DNA of 64,000 bases from Sphingomonas spermidinifaciens (GCF_002351485.1 NZ_NWMW01000001.1:248001-312000); one strand, 5' to 3'. Counted from the first letter of the stretch, positions 52,104 through 61,361 are shown. Numbers and translations are program-made. The notes: generated from the sequence alone by a model not told the origin.

Positions 52104-53267
52104 TCAGCGCCGCCGCCGCGCCGGCTGCACCATCGCGATCGGCGCTGCCGGCACCACTCCCTTGGGCGCCGCGGCCAGCCGCTTGATGAGATCGACCTCG
52201 GCCTGCCGGTATGGGGTGCCGTCGGCGCGGAACACTTCGTGGAACCAGATCGTCGGCTCAGCCATCACATAGGGCTTCTGCCAGCTGTCCCAGGGGAAGC
52301 GCGTCTGTGTCTTCCCGTCGACAAAGCCCCAGTTCATCATCGCCACATTGTACCGCTTGGCGATCGGCAGCGACCCGTCGAAGGTCGATCCGTTGCCGCG
52401 CGCCATATACTCTGTGCACAGGATCGGGCGGTTGTAGGGCAATAGCTGGCGGATGCGCCGCTCGAACGTCTCGGGCCAGTTATAGTCGTGGAAGGTGATG
52501 ACGTCGGACTGCGAGAGCTGGAGCTTCTCCATCGGCGATCCCTTGCCGCCCGGCGTCCAATCCTCGCCGATCCACACGCCCGAGGTCACCGGCTGGCTGG
52601 GGTCGGCGTCGCGCGCCCATTCGAACACCTGCGCCAGAAGCGCGCGGACTAGGGGCTCCTTGCCCTCCTGCCCCTTGTACTGGTCGGCCCCGTTGTCGGG
52701 CTCGTTCCACAGGTCCCAGCCGAGCACGCGCTGATCGTTCGCAAACGCGCCGATCACGCCCTGCACATAGGCCTTGTACGCCGGATAGCGCCGCTTGTCG
52801 CGCAGCCCAGCCATGCCCGGCCCCTGCACCCAGCCCGAATTGTGGACGCCGGGAATCGGCGGATGCTGCGGCCCGAGCTTCGGGTTCGGGTCCCAGCAAC
52901 TGTCGAACAGCACGAACAGCGGCTTGATCCTGTGCCGCGCGGCGATCGTCAGGAACTCGTCGATCCGGCGCTTGAAGCCCTCGGCATCCTGTTCCCAGAG
53001 CTGATCGTGCAGGAACACGCGCATCGTGTTCATGCCGATCCCCTCGGCGAGCGCCAGCTCGCGGTCGATCTCGGCCGGGTTCCAGGTATCGGCCTGCCAC
53101 ATCTCGAGCTGGTTGATCGCGCTCGCGGGCGCATAGTTGGCGCCGACCAGCCACGGCTGCCGGTCGTACCAAGCCTTGGCTTCGGCCTCGGTCCAGCGCT
53201 CGCGCGCCGCCGCCGGCGCGGCGAACAGGCTGATCGACGCCAGCAGACCCGCAACAATCGCCTTCAT
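52104..53267 (-). CDS. Secreted GH5-type glycoside hydrolase
   Basis: The 387-residue protein has a signal peptide (MKAIVAGLLASISLFAAPAAA) and a clan-A (beta/alpha)8 barrel. Acid/base E189 is in GWDLWNEPD, the nucleophile candidate E286 in ILCTEYMARGNGS, and FHDYNW lies in between. The layout fits GH5-like beta-glycanases; sequences of this kind are often named cellulase or 1,4-beta-xylanase without proof. GGGGAGAG precedes ATG 53267. It is convergent with the dgo-GH43 operon and divergent from the receptor gene. Confidence 0.85.
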   Translation of the reverse strand: MKAIVAGLLASISLFAAPAAARERWTEAEAKAWYDRQPWLVGANYAPASAINQLEMWQADTWNPAEIDRELALAEGIGMNTMRVFLHDQLWEQDAEGFKRRIDEFLTIAARHRIKPLFVLFDSCWDPNPKLGPQHPPIPGVHNSGWVQGPGMAGLRDKRRYPAYKAYVQGVIGAFANDQRVLGWDLWNEPDNGADQYKGQEGKEPLVRALLAQVFEWARDADPSQPVTSGVWIGEDWTPGGKGSPMEKLQLSQSDVITFHDYNWPETFERRIRQLLPYNRPILCTEYMARGNGSTFDGSLPIAKRYNVAMMNWGFVDGKTQTRFPWDSWQKPYVMAEPTIWFHEVFRADGTPYRQAEVDLIKRLAAAPKGVVPAAPIAMVQPARRRR

Positions 53268-53493
53268 CTCACTCTCCCCATATTGCGCGACCGGCATCTG
53301 TCGTGCGCCGCGTTCGTCCGATGTTGCAGGCGGGATTACCGCCTCTGTCATCGACCCTAACGCGCCGCGAAACGCTTCCACAAGCTATCAAAATCGAATA
53401 TATCAGATAAATGTGTATTGCAGCGGCCGTTCCGCAGCGATATGTCGGAGTTATCCACGCGGCAGACGTGGATGGGCCACACGGGGAGAGACA
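53268..53493. promoter_or_regulatory. Divergent control region between GH5 and TonB-dependent receptor genes
   Basis: The 226-base gap has an A+T-rich part at about 53385-53420 (AAATCGAATATATCAGATAA), then a 16-nt element at 53440-53455 that recurs upstream of the GH43 gene at 59491-59506, then a 7-bp inverted repeat ATCCACG/CGTGGAT at 53453-53473. Both genes start behind GGGGAGAG. These are candidate promoter and operator parts. Confidence 0.55.
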
Positions 53494-56298
53494 ATGAACG
53501 CCAAAACATTTCTTCTGGGATCGGCTTCGCTGCTGATCGCCATCGGCACCGCGGCACCGGCGCTGGCCCAGAGCGGCGCGCAGGAAACGCCCAAGCCCGA
53601 AACCGCCTCCGACCAGACCGCTAACCCCGCCACGCCCGGCCCCTCGACGCAGGAAGGCGCGGCAGAGGATGGCGAGATCGTCGTCACCGGCCTTCGCCGC
53701 AGCCTCGAATCGGCGCAGGCGGTGAAGCGCAATTCCGACGGCATCGTCGATGCGATCGTCGCCGAGGATATCGGTAAACTACCTGATACCTTCGCCTCCG
53801 CAGCGCTCGCGCGCGTGACCGGCGTGCAGGTGACGCGCGGTGGTGGCGAGGCGGCGGGCGTGCAGGTCCGCGGCCTGCCCGACATCAGCACAACCTATAA
53901 CGGACGCGAGATCTTCACCGCCGAGGGTCGCTTCGTCCAGATCCAGGACTTCCCCGCCGGCACCGTGGCCGCGCTCGAGGTCTACAAGTCCGGCACCGCC
54001 AACCTGATCGAGGGTGGCATCGGCGGCCAGATCAACGTGCGCGGCCGCCGCCCCTTCGACTTCAACGGGTTCGAGCTCTCGGGCTCGCTCAACGGCGTAT
54101 CGTGGGAACAGTCGGGCGAGCTGTCGTGGAACGGCAATCTGCTCGTCAGCAATCGTTGGGATACCGGCATCGGCGAGATGGGCCTGCTCGTCAACGCGAG
54201 CTATGTCGGCATCAACTTCCTCGACGCGACGCGCGAGCAGTCGCTGGTGATCGGCACCACGAGCGAGGCGAACGCGCCCGGCAACGCCAATGTCCGCTTC
54301 CCCGACGCGCAGGGCCTGTTCTACGGCTATGGCGACCGCTTCCGCCCCTCGGCCAACGCCGCCTTCCAGTGGAAGCCGACGCCCGAGCTCGAAATCTATG
54401 TCGACGGACTGTTCCAGGGGTATCGCGGCAGCGACGAGAACCGGTTCCTGTTCTTCCCGATCTTCGGCGGCCCCGATTTCCAGCTCACCAACGTGACGAC
54501 GCGCCCCGGCACCAACATCATGCAGAGCGCGACCGTGACGGGGGCCAACGCGCCCGACGGCTATTACGGGTCGGCCGAAGGCAAGACCGATACTTATCAG
54601 ATCGGCGGCGGCCTAACCTGGAAGAAGGGTGGGCTCCAGTTGTCGGCGGACGTCGCCTATACCGACAGCAAATACACCTTCGACCTCGTGAACATCGACC
54701 ATGCGTTCGCCAGCTCGCCGGTACGTGACGTGGTCTTCGAGGTGGAGGGCAACGATGGCGGGCCGAGCCTCAGCTTCCGCGATTTCGATGTCACCGATCC
54801 CAACAATTTCCTCAGCCGCGGCTTCTTTCAGGAAAACCTCGTCGTCACCGGCAAGGACATTCAGGCCCGCGCCGACGCCCAGTATGATTTCGACAGCGGC
54901 TTCATCAAGCGCATCCAGGCGGGCGTTCGCTTCAACGACCGCGACGCGACGCGCGACCGCGGCTCGGCCTATATCTTCAACCTGCCCGCGGGCATTCCGC
55001 TGACGGCGCTGCCGGTCTCGATCGAATCGACGCGGCCGGGCTTTGACTATAACCGCGCTTGGCCATTGCGTACCTTCGCGGCGATCCCGTCGGAGAGCAT
55101 CCGCGATAACCTCGCGGAACTGCGCGCCTTCTACGGCGCGCCCGAAGGACAGCCCGCGTTTAACCCGACCGAGAACTTCGTCGCCAACGAAAAGTCCTAC
55201 GCCGCCTATGCGCAGGTCAAATACGGCTTCGACATCAGCAGCAACATCACGCTCGACGGCCTCATCGGCCTGCGAGCGGTGAAGACCGAAACGACGATCT
55301 CGGGCTTCGTGCAGGACAATTCGGGCGCGACCCCGACCTTCTCGCCGATTACTGCGGAGAACGACTATACCGACTATCTGCCGAACGCGAGCGCCCGTTT
55401 CGGCATCGGCAGCGAGGTGCAACTGCGCCTCAACTATACCCAGACGCGGACCCGACCGAACTTCTTCGATCTCAACCCGACGCTCACGGTCGGCCCGCCC
55501 CCGACGATCGACCCGAACAATCCGCCCAACCCCAACGATCCGAACAGCAATCTTCGTTTCATTAGCGGCGGCAACCCCAATCTCCGCCCGCTGACGTCGG
55601 ACAATTACGACATCAGCCTCGAATGGTATTTCTCACGCTCGGGGTCGCTCACCGGCGCGCTGTTCCGCCGCGACGCCAACGGCTTCATCAGTCGCATCCA
55701 GCTGGCGCCGGTGGATGTCGGCTACGGCCCCTCGCGCCTCGACCTTCCCGAGAATACCGGCCAGACCCGCTTCCAGGGGGCCGAGATCGGCTTCACGAGC
55801 TTCCTCGATTTCGAGGGGATTCCGGAATGGGCGCGGGGCTTCGGCATTCAGGCGAACGCGACCTACATCGACTCGAAGGGCGATCTCAGCTCGACGCTCG
55901 CCAGCGCGCCGAACATCGCGGGGCAGCAGGTTCGCTTCAACGGCGTGTCCGAATGGGCCGGCAACCTGGTCGGCCTTTACGAGAAGCCCTTCTTCTCGGC
56001 TCGTCTCGCCTATAACTACCGCTCGGACTTCGTGCAGTTCTATAGCCAGGAGGCGCTCGACGTCGGCCCCGACGGCAGCCCGCGCACCCGTGGCGTCGTG
56101 GAGAAGGGTCGCGGTCAGCTCGACTTCTCGACCACCGTCACGCCGGTGCCGAACGTCACCTTCGCATTCGATGTCGTCAACGTGCTCGGCAATCCGCTAC
56201 GCCGGTATCGCGAGTTCAACGATGCGGGCGACGAATATGCCCGCCAGATCCTGTATCTGGAGCGGACCTATTCGGTCGGCGTGCGGTTCCGCTTCTGA
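53494..56298 (+). CDS. TonB-dependent outer membrane receptor, glycan type
   Basis: The 934-residue protein has a signal peptide (MNAKTFLLGSASLLIAIGT to ALAQ), a Pro/Thr-rich spacer, a TonB-box-like GEIVVTGLRRSLESA near residue 65, a plug domain (GVQVRGLPDISTTYNGREIF, VYKSGTANLIEGGIGGQIN), and a long beta-barrel ending in YSVGVRFRF with C-terminal Phe. The RSLESAQAVKRNSDGIVDAI plug start is typical of sphingomonad and xanthomonad carbohydrate receptors. It would import oligosaccharides. The stop shares one base with the next GH43 start. Confidence 0.94.
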   Translation: MNAKTFLLGSASLLIAIGTAAPALAQSGAQETPKPETASDQTANPATPGPSTQEGAAEDGEIVVTGLRRSLESAQAVKRNSDGIVDAIVAEDIGKLPDTFASAALARVTGVQVTRGGGEAAGVQVRGLPDISTTYNGREIFTAEGRFVQIQDFPAGTVAALEVYKSGTANLIEGGIGGQINVRGRRPFDFNGFELSGSLNGVSWEQSGELSWNGNLLVSNRWDTGIGEMGLLVNASYVGINFLDATREQSLVIGTTSEANAPGNANVRFPDAQGLFYGYGDRFRPSANAAFQWKPTPELEIYVDGLFQGYRGSDENRFLFFPIFGGPDFQLTNVTTRPGTNIMQSATVTGANAPDGYYGSAEGKTDTYQIGGGLTWKKGGLQLSADVAYTDSKYTFDLVNIDHAFASSPVRDVVFEVEGNDGGPSLSFRDFDVTDPNNFLSRGFFQENLVVTGKDIQARADAQYDFDSGFIKRIQAGVRFNDRDATRDRGSAYIFNLPAGIPLTALPVSIESTRPGFDYNRAWPLRTFAAIPSESIRDNLAELRAFYGAPEGQPAFNPTENFVANEKSYAAYAQVKYGFDISSNITLDGLIGLRAVKTETTISGFVQDNSGATPTFSPITAENDYTDYLPNASARFGIGSEVQLRLNYTQTRTRPNFFDLNPTLTVGPPPTIDPNNPPNPNDPNSNLRFISGGNPNLRPLTSDNYDISLEWYFSRSGSLTGALFRRDANGFISRIQLAPVDVGYGPSRLDLPENTGQTRFQGAEIGFTSFLDFEGIPEWARGFGIQANATYIDSKGDLSSTLASAPNIAGQQVRFNGVSEWAGNLVGLYEKPFFSARLAYNYRSDFVQFYSQEALDVGPDGSPRTRGVVEKGRGQLDFSTTVTPVPNVTFAFDVVNVLGNPLRRYREFNDAGDEYARQILYLERTYSVGVRFRF

Positions 56299-57266
56299 TG
56301 AAGCGCCTCGCCCTCCTCTCCCTCGTCCTGACCCTGGGGGCCGCCGCACCGGCGCCCCAGGGCAATCCCCAGTTCCAGGGCGCCGATCCGCACGCGCTGA
56401 TGATCGGCGGGGAGTTGTGGGTGTTCCCCACCGGCGGGCCGGTGGGGGCGTGGGACGCCGACCGCTTCCACGCCTTCTCCTCACGCGATCTGAAGTCGTG
56501 GCGCGACCGCGGCCAGCTTCTCAACCGCAAGTCGATCAAGTGGGTGCGCGACGACGGCGCGCCCGAGCGTTTCCTGTGGGCGCCCGGCGTCGCCCGCGCG
56601 AACGGCAAATGGTATCTCTACTACTCGCTCGGCCCCAACACGCCGAAGTTCAGCCATATCGGCGTCGCCGTCGCAGACCGGCCCGAGGGACCCTACCGCG
56701 ACAGCGGCAAGCCGCTGCTCACCGGGCGGCAGGGGTTCGAGGCGATCGACCCGATGGTCTACGTAGATCCGAAAACCGGTACGCCCTATTTCTACGCGGG
56801 CGGCAGCGCGGGATCGACGCTGCGCGTGTTCGAGCTCAATCGTGACATGGTCTCGATCAAGCGCGAGATCGCCGTGGCCAACCCGCCACAGTTCACCGAG
56901 GGCGCGTTCATGCACGAGCGGCGCGGCACCTATTACCTGTCCTACAGCCATGGCCGGTTCAACGGCGAGAGCTATTCGGTCCACTACGCCACCGGCCCCT
57001 CGCCCACCGGTCCGTTCACCTATCGCGGTGCGATCCTGAAAAGCGACGCGACACGCAAGGGACCGGGGCACCACAGCTTCGTCGTGACCCCAAAAGGCGA
57101 GACGCTGATCGTCTATCACCGCTGGGAAAATCCGCAGGGGCCAGAGCCGTACAAGGGCGAGCGCCAGATCGCGATCGACCGCGTGAACTACGCCCCCGAC
57201 GGTAGTATTCGACCGATCCGCATGACCAACGGCAAGGCCGCGCCGACGCTGACGGCGGGGCGGTAA
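56298..57266 (+). CDS. Secreted GH43 family glycosidase coupled to the receptor
   Basis: The 322-residue protein has a signal peptide (MKRLALLSLVLTLGAAAPA) and GH43 features: base Asp in FQGADPHALM, RFLWAPGVARANGKWYLYY, central Asp in FEAIDPMVYV, acid Glu in PQFTEGAFMHERRG, and GPGHHSFV. It probably trims alpha-L-arabinofuranosyl or beta-xylosyl groups from glycans brought in by the receptor. ATG 56298 overlaps the receptor stop by one base, so they form one transcription unit ending at the hairpin 57320-57346. Confidence 0.9.
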   Translation: MKRLALLSLVLTLGAAAPAPQGNPQFQGADPHALMIGGELWVFPTGGPVGAWDADRFHAFSSRDLKSWRDRGQLLNRKSIKWVRDDGAPERFLWAPGVARANGKWYLYYSLGPNTPKFSHIGVAVADRPEGPYRDSGKPLLTGRQGFEAIDPMVYVDPKTGTPYFYAGGSAGSTLRVFELNRDMVSIKREIAVANPPQFTEGAFMHERRGTYYLSYSHGRFNGESYSVHYATGPSPTGPFTYRGAILKSDATRKGPGHHSFVVTPKGETLIVYHRWENPQGPEPYKGERQIAIDRVNYAPDGSIRPIRMTNGKAAPTLTAGR

Positions 57267-57319
57267 GGCATAAACGGGGCGGGCGCTTCTCCCCCAAAAA
57301 AGCCCGCCCAACCTCGACC

Positions 57320-57346
57320 GACCCGGCAGCTCCACGCTGCCGGGTC
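57320..57346. terminator. Hairpin between convergent GH43 genes, probable bidirectional terminator
   Basis: GACCCGGCAGC pairs perfectly with GCTGCCGGGTC around loop TCCAC and is followed by GCTTTCGTT. It lies between the stops of the two convergent GH43 genes. A second inverted pair, GGGCGGGC and GCCCGCCC, brackets the sequence just before it. Confidence 0.7.
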
Positions 57347-57354
57347 GCTTTCGT

Positions 57355-58395
57355 TCAGGCGAGCGGCCCATTGGCGACCGGCGGATCGAAGACCGGCACC
57401 CCTGCGGCGTCGTAGCGGATCGGCTGCACGCGCGTGTGGCGATTGGGGTCGAACAGCGGATCGCCCTCGATCTTCTCGTAGTCGCGCGCGTGGAAGACGA
57501 GCATGTCGCGCCCCCGCTCGTCGGTGGTGAAGCTGTTGTGGCCGGGACCATAGATGCGCCGCGCGGCCGAGGTCTGCATCACCGGCACCGGTGACTTGGA
57601 CCAGACTGCCGGGTCCATGATGTCGGCATCGTCGCGCGCGGTCAGCATACCCAGGCAATAGCGCGCATCGGTTGCGCTAGCCGAATAGGTCATGAACAGC
57701 CGCCCATTGCGCGCCAGGACCGCGGGCGCCTCCGCCACCTTGAAGCCCCTGACTTCCCACGGCAGTTCGGGGACGGTGAGCCGTGCCGGCTTCGCCCCGA
57801 GCGTCAGCGGCGTGGCGAGGGGCGCAAGATATAGGTTGGAGTTGGTCTCGATCCCCGGCTCGCGCTGCGCCCAGGCCATGTAGCGCGTGCCGCGATGCGT
57901 GAAGACCGTCGAGTCGAGATTGAAGCTGTCCCACGGCGTCTGGAGCTGTCCCAGCACCGACCAGCTGCCCGTCATCGGATCGGGTCCGTCGCAGACGACG
58001 GCATAGGTGCGGATGCGGAACACGTCCTCGCCGCCGCCGCTCGGACCCGCGGCGAAGTACATGATCCAGCGATCGTCGATCCGGTGCAGCTCGGGCGCCC
58101 AGAGGAAGCCCGACATCGGCCCATTCGCCTCGTGCCGCCACAGCACCCGCTCGGTTGCCGTCGTCAAGCCCGCGATCGTCCGCGACCGCCGCAGCACCAG
58201 CCGGTCGTACTCGGGCACCGATCCGGTCATGTAGTACCAGCCGTCCTCGTGCCGAAAGACCTGCGCGTCGGCGCGGTTCTTCACCAGCGGATTGACGATG
58301 CGCGTGCCCGCCCGCCGCCGCTGCGCCAACGCGGGCAACGCCGCGCTCGTCGCCAGGCCGCCGATCAGCAACCGGCGTGAGATCTTCGTCGTCAT
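57355..58395 (-). CDS. GH43 family arabinosidase-like protein with Tat-type signal
   Basis: The 346-residue protein begins KISRRLLIGGLATSAALPALAQ, with the RR motif of a Tat signal. GH43 marks are base Asp in NRADAQVFRHEDGW, GFLWAPELHRIDDRWIMYF, central Asp in FNLDSTVFTHRG, acid Glu in VAEAPAVLARNG and GPGHNSFTTD. It resembles alpha-L-arabinofuranosidases. Its start overlaps the stop of the next GH43 gene upstream (ATGA). Confidence 0.9.
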   Translation of the reverse strand: MTTKISRRLLIGGLATSAALPALAQRRRAGTRIVNPLVKNRADAQVFRHEDGWYYMTGSVPEYDRLVLRRSRTIAGLTTATERVLWRHEANGPMSGFLWAPELHRIDDRWIMYFAAGPSGGGEDVFRIRTYAVVCDGPDPMTGSWSVLGQLQTPWDSFNLDSTVFTHRGTRYMAWAQREPGIETNSNLYLAPLATPLTLGAKPARLTVPELPWEVRGFKVAEAPAVLARNGRLFMTYSASATDARYCLGMLTARDDADIMDPAVWSKSPVPVMQTSAARRIYGPGHNSFTTDERGRDMLVFHARDYEKIEGDPLFDPNRHTRVQPIRYDAAGVPVFDPPVANGPLA

Positions 58396-59420
58396 GGCTT
58401 CTCTCCCCTCGCGGCGATCACCGGCCAGCCATCGGCGCCCCAGTCGAGCGTCGCGATGCGCAGCGTCGGCGCGCCTTTGTTTTCCTTGTCATAAGCGTGA
58501 TAGACGAGCCGATCGACGCCGTCGGCCCCGCGGAAATGCCCCGCATGGCCCGGTCCGCGGAACCGCCCCTTCTCTTCGAGATCGGCGCGCAGCAGCACCG
58601 TGCCACCGCCCGCCAGCATCGAACTTCCATCCTTGCCCCGATAGGGGCCGGTGATCGACTTCGAGCGGCCGATGACGGTGTAATAGGTGCTCGCCGCCCC
58701 CTTGCAGCAATAGTCGTAGCTGGCGATCAGCCAGTACCAGCCGCCCCGCTCGAAGATGTACGGTGCCTCGATGATCGAGGGTGCGCCTTGCGGCACGGGG
58801 CGCCGGGCAAGTACCAGCGGCCTCGCGCCGGGCCTTAGCGGCTTGCCCGTGCGGCGGTCGAGCTCGACCAGCTTCAACCCGCTCCAGAAGCTGCCGAACG
58901 CCAGCCAGTGCCTGCCTTCTCGATCGGCGATGAAGGCTGGGTCGATCGCATTGAAATCGTCGGCCGGCCTGGACTCGAGCACCACCCCCTCATCGCGCCA
59001 GCCATAGCCCGGCGCCCGGGGGTCAAGCGTCGCGCTCATCGCCAGCCCGATCGCCGAGCGGTTCGACCCGAAGGTCGAGACCGAATAGTAGAGCCGGTAC
59101 CGCCCGTTCACATAGCTGATATCGGGCGCCCAAAGGTTGCGCGCTCCAGGGATTGCCCGCACCGCCCAGTCGGGCAGCTTGGTGAAGGGCGGCGTTCCCG
59201 CCCGCCACTGGACCAGATCGTCCGACGTGCGCTCGGCGAGGACGCCCTGCCCATCCTTCCCGATGCCGGTCGAGAAGACGTGCCAGACCCCGCCCTCGCG
59301 GAGCAGGACCGGGTCGTGAACGGGACTCACGTCACCCTCTGGCACCTGCGCGCTGGCCGGGGCGGCGCCGACGAGCGTCAGCGCCAGCAGTACGGCACGA
59401 ACCGATAATCGGGCAGACAT
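58392..59420 (-). CDS. GH43 family endo-arabinanase-like protein
   Basis: The 342-residue protein has a signal peptide (LSVRAVLLALTLVGAAPASAQ) and the GH43 subgroup marks of arabinan endo-1,5-alpha-L-arabinosidases: base Asp in SPVHDPVLLREGG, NLWAPDISYVNGRYRLYYSVSTFG-like region near residue 100, central Asp in FNAIDPAFIADREG, IIEAPYIFERGGWYWL with the acid Glu, YDYCCKG, and GPGHAGHF. ATG 59420 follows GGGAGAG. It leads the two-gene minus-strand operon. Confidence 0.91.
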   Translation of the reverse strand: MSARLSVRAVLLALTLVGAAPASAQVPEGDVSPVHDPVLLREGGVWHVFSTGIGKDGQGVLAERTSDDLVQWRAGTPPFTKLPDWAVRAIPGARNLWAPDISYVNGRYRLYYSVSTFGSNRSAIGLAMSATLDPRAPGYGWRDEGVVLESRPADDFNAIDPAFIADREGRHWLAFGSFWSGLKLVELDRRTGKPLRPGARPLVLARRPVPQGAPSIIEAPYIFERGGWYWLIASYDYCCKGAASTYYTVIGRSKSITGPYRGKDGSSMLAGGGTVLLRADLEEKGRFRGPGHAGHFRGADGVDRLVYHAYDKENKGAPTLRIATLDWGADGWPVIAARGEKP

Positions 59421-59490
59421 CACGCTCTCCCGTCGCCACCTGTGACGACTTGTCATACTAAAGAGCGTTAACTGGGCCTGAGCAACAGTT

Positions 59491-59506
59491 ATTTGTCGGA
59501 GTTATC
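59491..59506. promoter_or_regulatory. Candidate regulatory element shared with the receptor promoter
   Basis: The 16 bases ATTTGTCGGAGTTATC match ATATGTCGGAGTTATC at 53440-53455 at 15 of 16 positions. Here the element is 71 bases upstream of the GH43 gene start, reading opposite to the gene. Both sites lie in control regions of the glycan locus, which suggests a common regulator. This is inferred from recurrence only. Confidence 0.45.
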
Positions 59507-59536
59507 GCTACCAAGCCACTCCTGACCTTTTGCGCG

Positions 59537-61360
59537 CTATTCGACCGTCACGCTCTTCGCCAGGTTGCGCGGCTGGTCGACGTCGGTGCCCTTCGCCACC
59601 GCCACGTGATAGGCGAGCAACTGCACGGGCACCGCATAGACGATCGGCGCGATCAGCGGGTGGACCTTGGGCATCGTGATGGTCGCCAGACACCCCTCGC
59701 CGGCCGCCTCGATCCCGTCATAGTCGGAGATCAGCACCACCTTGCCGCCGCGCGCCTGCACTTCCTGCATGTTCGAGACCGTCTTCTCGAACAGCGGGCC
59801 CGACGGCGCGATGACGATGACGGGGACGGCATCGTCGATCAGCGCGATCGGCCCGTGCTTCATCTCGCCCGCGGCATAACCTTCGGCATGGATATAGCTG
59901 ATTTCCTTGAGCTTGAGCGCGCCCTCCAGCGCCAGCGGATAGTCGGTGCCGCGACCCAGATACAGCACGTCGCGAGCGCCCGCGATCAGCGGCGCCATCG
60001 CCTCGATTGCCTCGTCATAGGCAAGCGCGCCGTTGATCGCCGCGGGCGCCTCGGCGAGATGACGGACGAGCGCGCGCTCCTCTTCGGCCGAAAGGCGACC
60101 CTTGGCCTTGGCCAGATTGGCGGCAAGCGCAGCGAGTACCGACAGCTGGCAGGTGAACGCCTTGGTCGAAGCGACGCCGATCTCCGGTCCCGCATGGGTG
60201 GGGAGCAGCAGGTCGGCCTCTCGCGCCATCGTGCTGGTGGGCACGTTGACGACCGCGGCGATCGTCTGCCCCTCCGCCTTGGCATGGCGCAGCGCCGCGA
60301 GCGTGTCGGCAGTCTCGCCCGACTGGCTGATGACGATCATCAGCCCGCCCGGCTCCATTACCGGGGCGCGATAGCGGAACTCGGACGCCACATCGATGTC
60401 GACCGGTACGCGCGCGAACTGTTCGAACCAGTATTTGGCGACCATCCCTGCATAGTAGCTCGTCCCGCACGCGACGATCGTCACACGGCGGATGCCCGAC
60501 AGGTCGAACTCGGGGATCGGCAGCACGATCTGCCCCTCGAGCCGCTGGAGGTACGAGCGAAGCGTCTGGGCGACGACGATCGGCTGCTCGAAGATCTCCT
60601 TCTGCATGAAATGCCGATGATTGCCTTTGTCGATCAGCGCGCCGGTGACGCCGCTGATCGTGACTGGCCGCTCGACCGGGTTGTTGTCGCGGTCATAGAC
60701 CTGCGCGCCGTTGCGCTCGATGACGACCCAGTCGCCCTCGTCGAGATAGGCGATGCGCTGCGTCAGCGGCGCCAGCGCCAGCGCGTCGGAGCCGAGATAC
60801 GTCTCGCCCTCGCCATAGCCGATGACCAGCGGCGACCCGAGCCGCGCGCCGATCAACAGGTCGGGATGATCCGCAAACAGGATCGCGAGCGCAAACGCCC
60901 CGTGCAGGCGCGGAAGCGCGGTTCGCACCGCCTCGACCGGATCGCCGGTCGCCTGCAACGCCTCGTCAATCAGGTGCGCGACGACCTCAGTATCGGTCTG
61001 GCTGCGGAAGGTGCGGCCGCGGGCCATAAGCTCGTCGCGCAGCGGCTTGAAGTTCTCGATGATGCCGTTGTGGACGACGGTGACCGACCCTGCGACGTGC
61101 GGGTGGGCATTGTCCTCGGTCGGGGCGCCGTGCGTCGCCCAGCGCGTATGGGCGATACCGACATGGCCCGGCAGCGGCTCCTCGTGCAGGCGCTTGCCGA
61201 GATTGGCGAGCTTGCCCTGGGCGCGTCGGCGCTCGATCGCGCCGCCGTGCAGCGTCGCGATGCCGGCCGAGTCATAGCCGCGATATTCGAGCCGCTTGAG
61301 CCCGTCGAACAGCCGATCGGCCACGTCGCTGGTGCCGAGAATGCCTACGATGCCGCACAT
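59537..61360 (-). CDS. glmS: Glutamine-fructose-6-phosphate aminotransferase (isomerizing)
   Basis: The 607-residue enzyme has an N-terminal Ntn-type glutaminase (MCGIVGILGT with Cys2, HTRWATHGAPTEDNAHPH) and two SIS domains (ACGTSYYAGMVAKYW, ISQSGETADTLAALR, LGRGTDYPLALEGALKLKE in part), ending PRNLAKSVTVE. It makes glucosamine-6-phosphate for cell wall and LPS. It starts one base after glmU stops, so glmU-glmS is one operon. No glmS ribozyme is seen. Confidence 0.97.
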   Translation of the reverse strand: MCGIVGILGTSDVADRLFDGLKRLEYRGYDSAGIATLHGGAIERRRAQGKLANLGKRLHEEPLPGHVGIAHTRWATHGAPTEDNAHPHVAGSVTVVHNGIIENFKPLRDELMARGRTFRSQTDTEVVAHLIDEALQATGDPVEAVRTALPRLHGAFALAILFADHPDLLIGARLGSPLVIGYGEGETYLGSDALALAPLTQRIAYLDEGDWVVIERNGAQVYDRDNNPVERPVTISGVTGALIDKGNHRHFMQKEIFEQPIVVAQTLRSYLQRLEGQIVLPIPEFDLSGIRRVTIVACGTSYYAGMVAKYWFEQFARVPVDIDVASEFRYRAPVMEPGGLMIVISQSGETADTLAALRHAKAEGQTIAAVVNVPTSTMAREADLLLPTHAGPEIGVASTKAFTCQLSVLAALAANLAKAKGRLSAEEERALVRHLAEAPAAINGALAYDEAIEAMAPLIAGARDVLYLGRGTDYPLALEGALKLKEISYIHAEGYAAGEMKHGPIALIDDAVPVIVIAPSGPLFEKTVSNMQEVQARGGKVVLISDYDGIEAAGEGCLATITMPKVHPLIAPIVYAVPVQLLAYHVAVAKGTDVDQPRNLAKSVTVE

Positions 61361-61361
61361 G

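Noticed and set aside
57270..57310. GGGCGGGC and GCCCGCCC with a run of six A as a terminator for the minus strand
   Set aside because: The A-run is in the loop, not after the stem; the perfect hairpin at 57320-57346 explains termination better.
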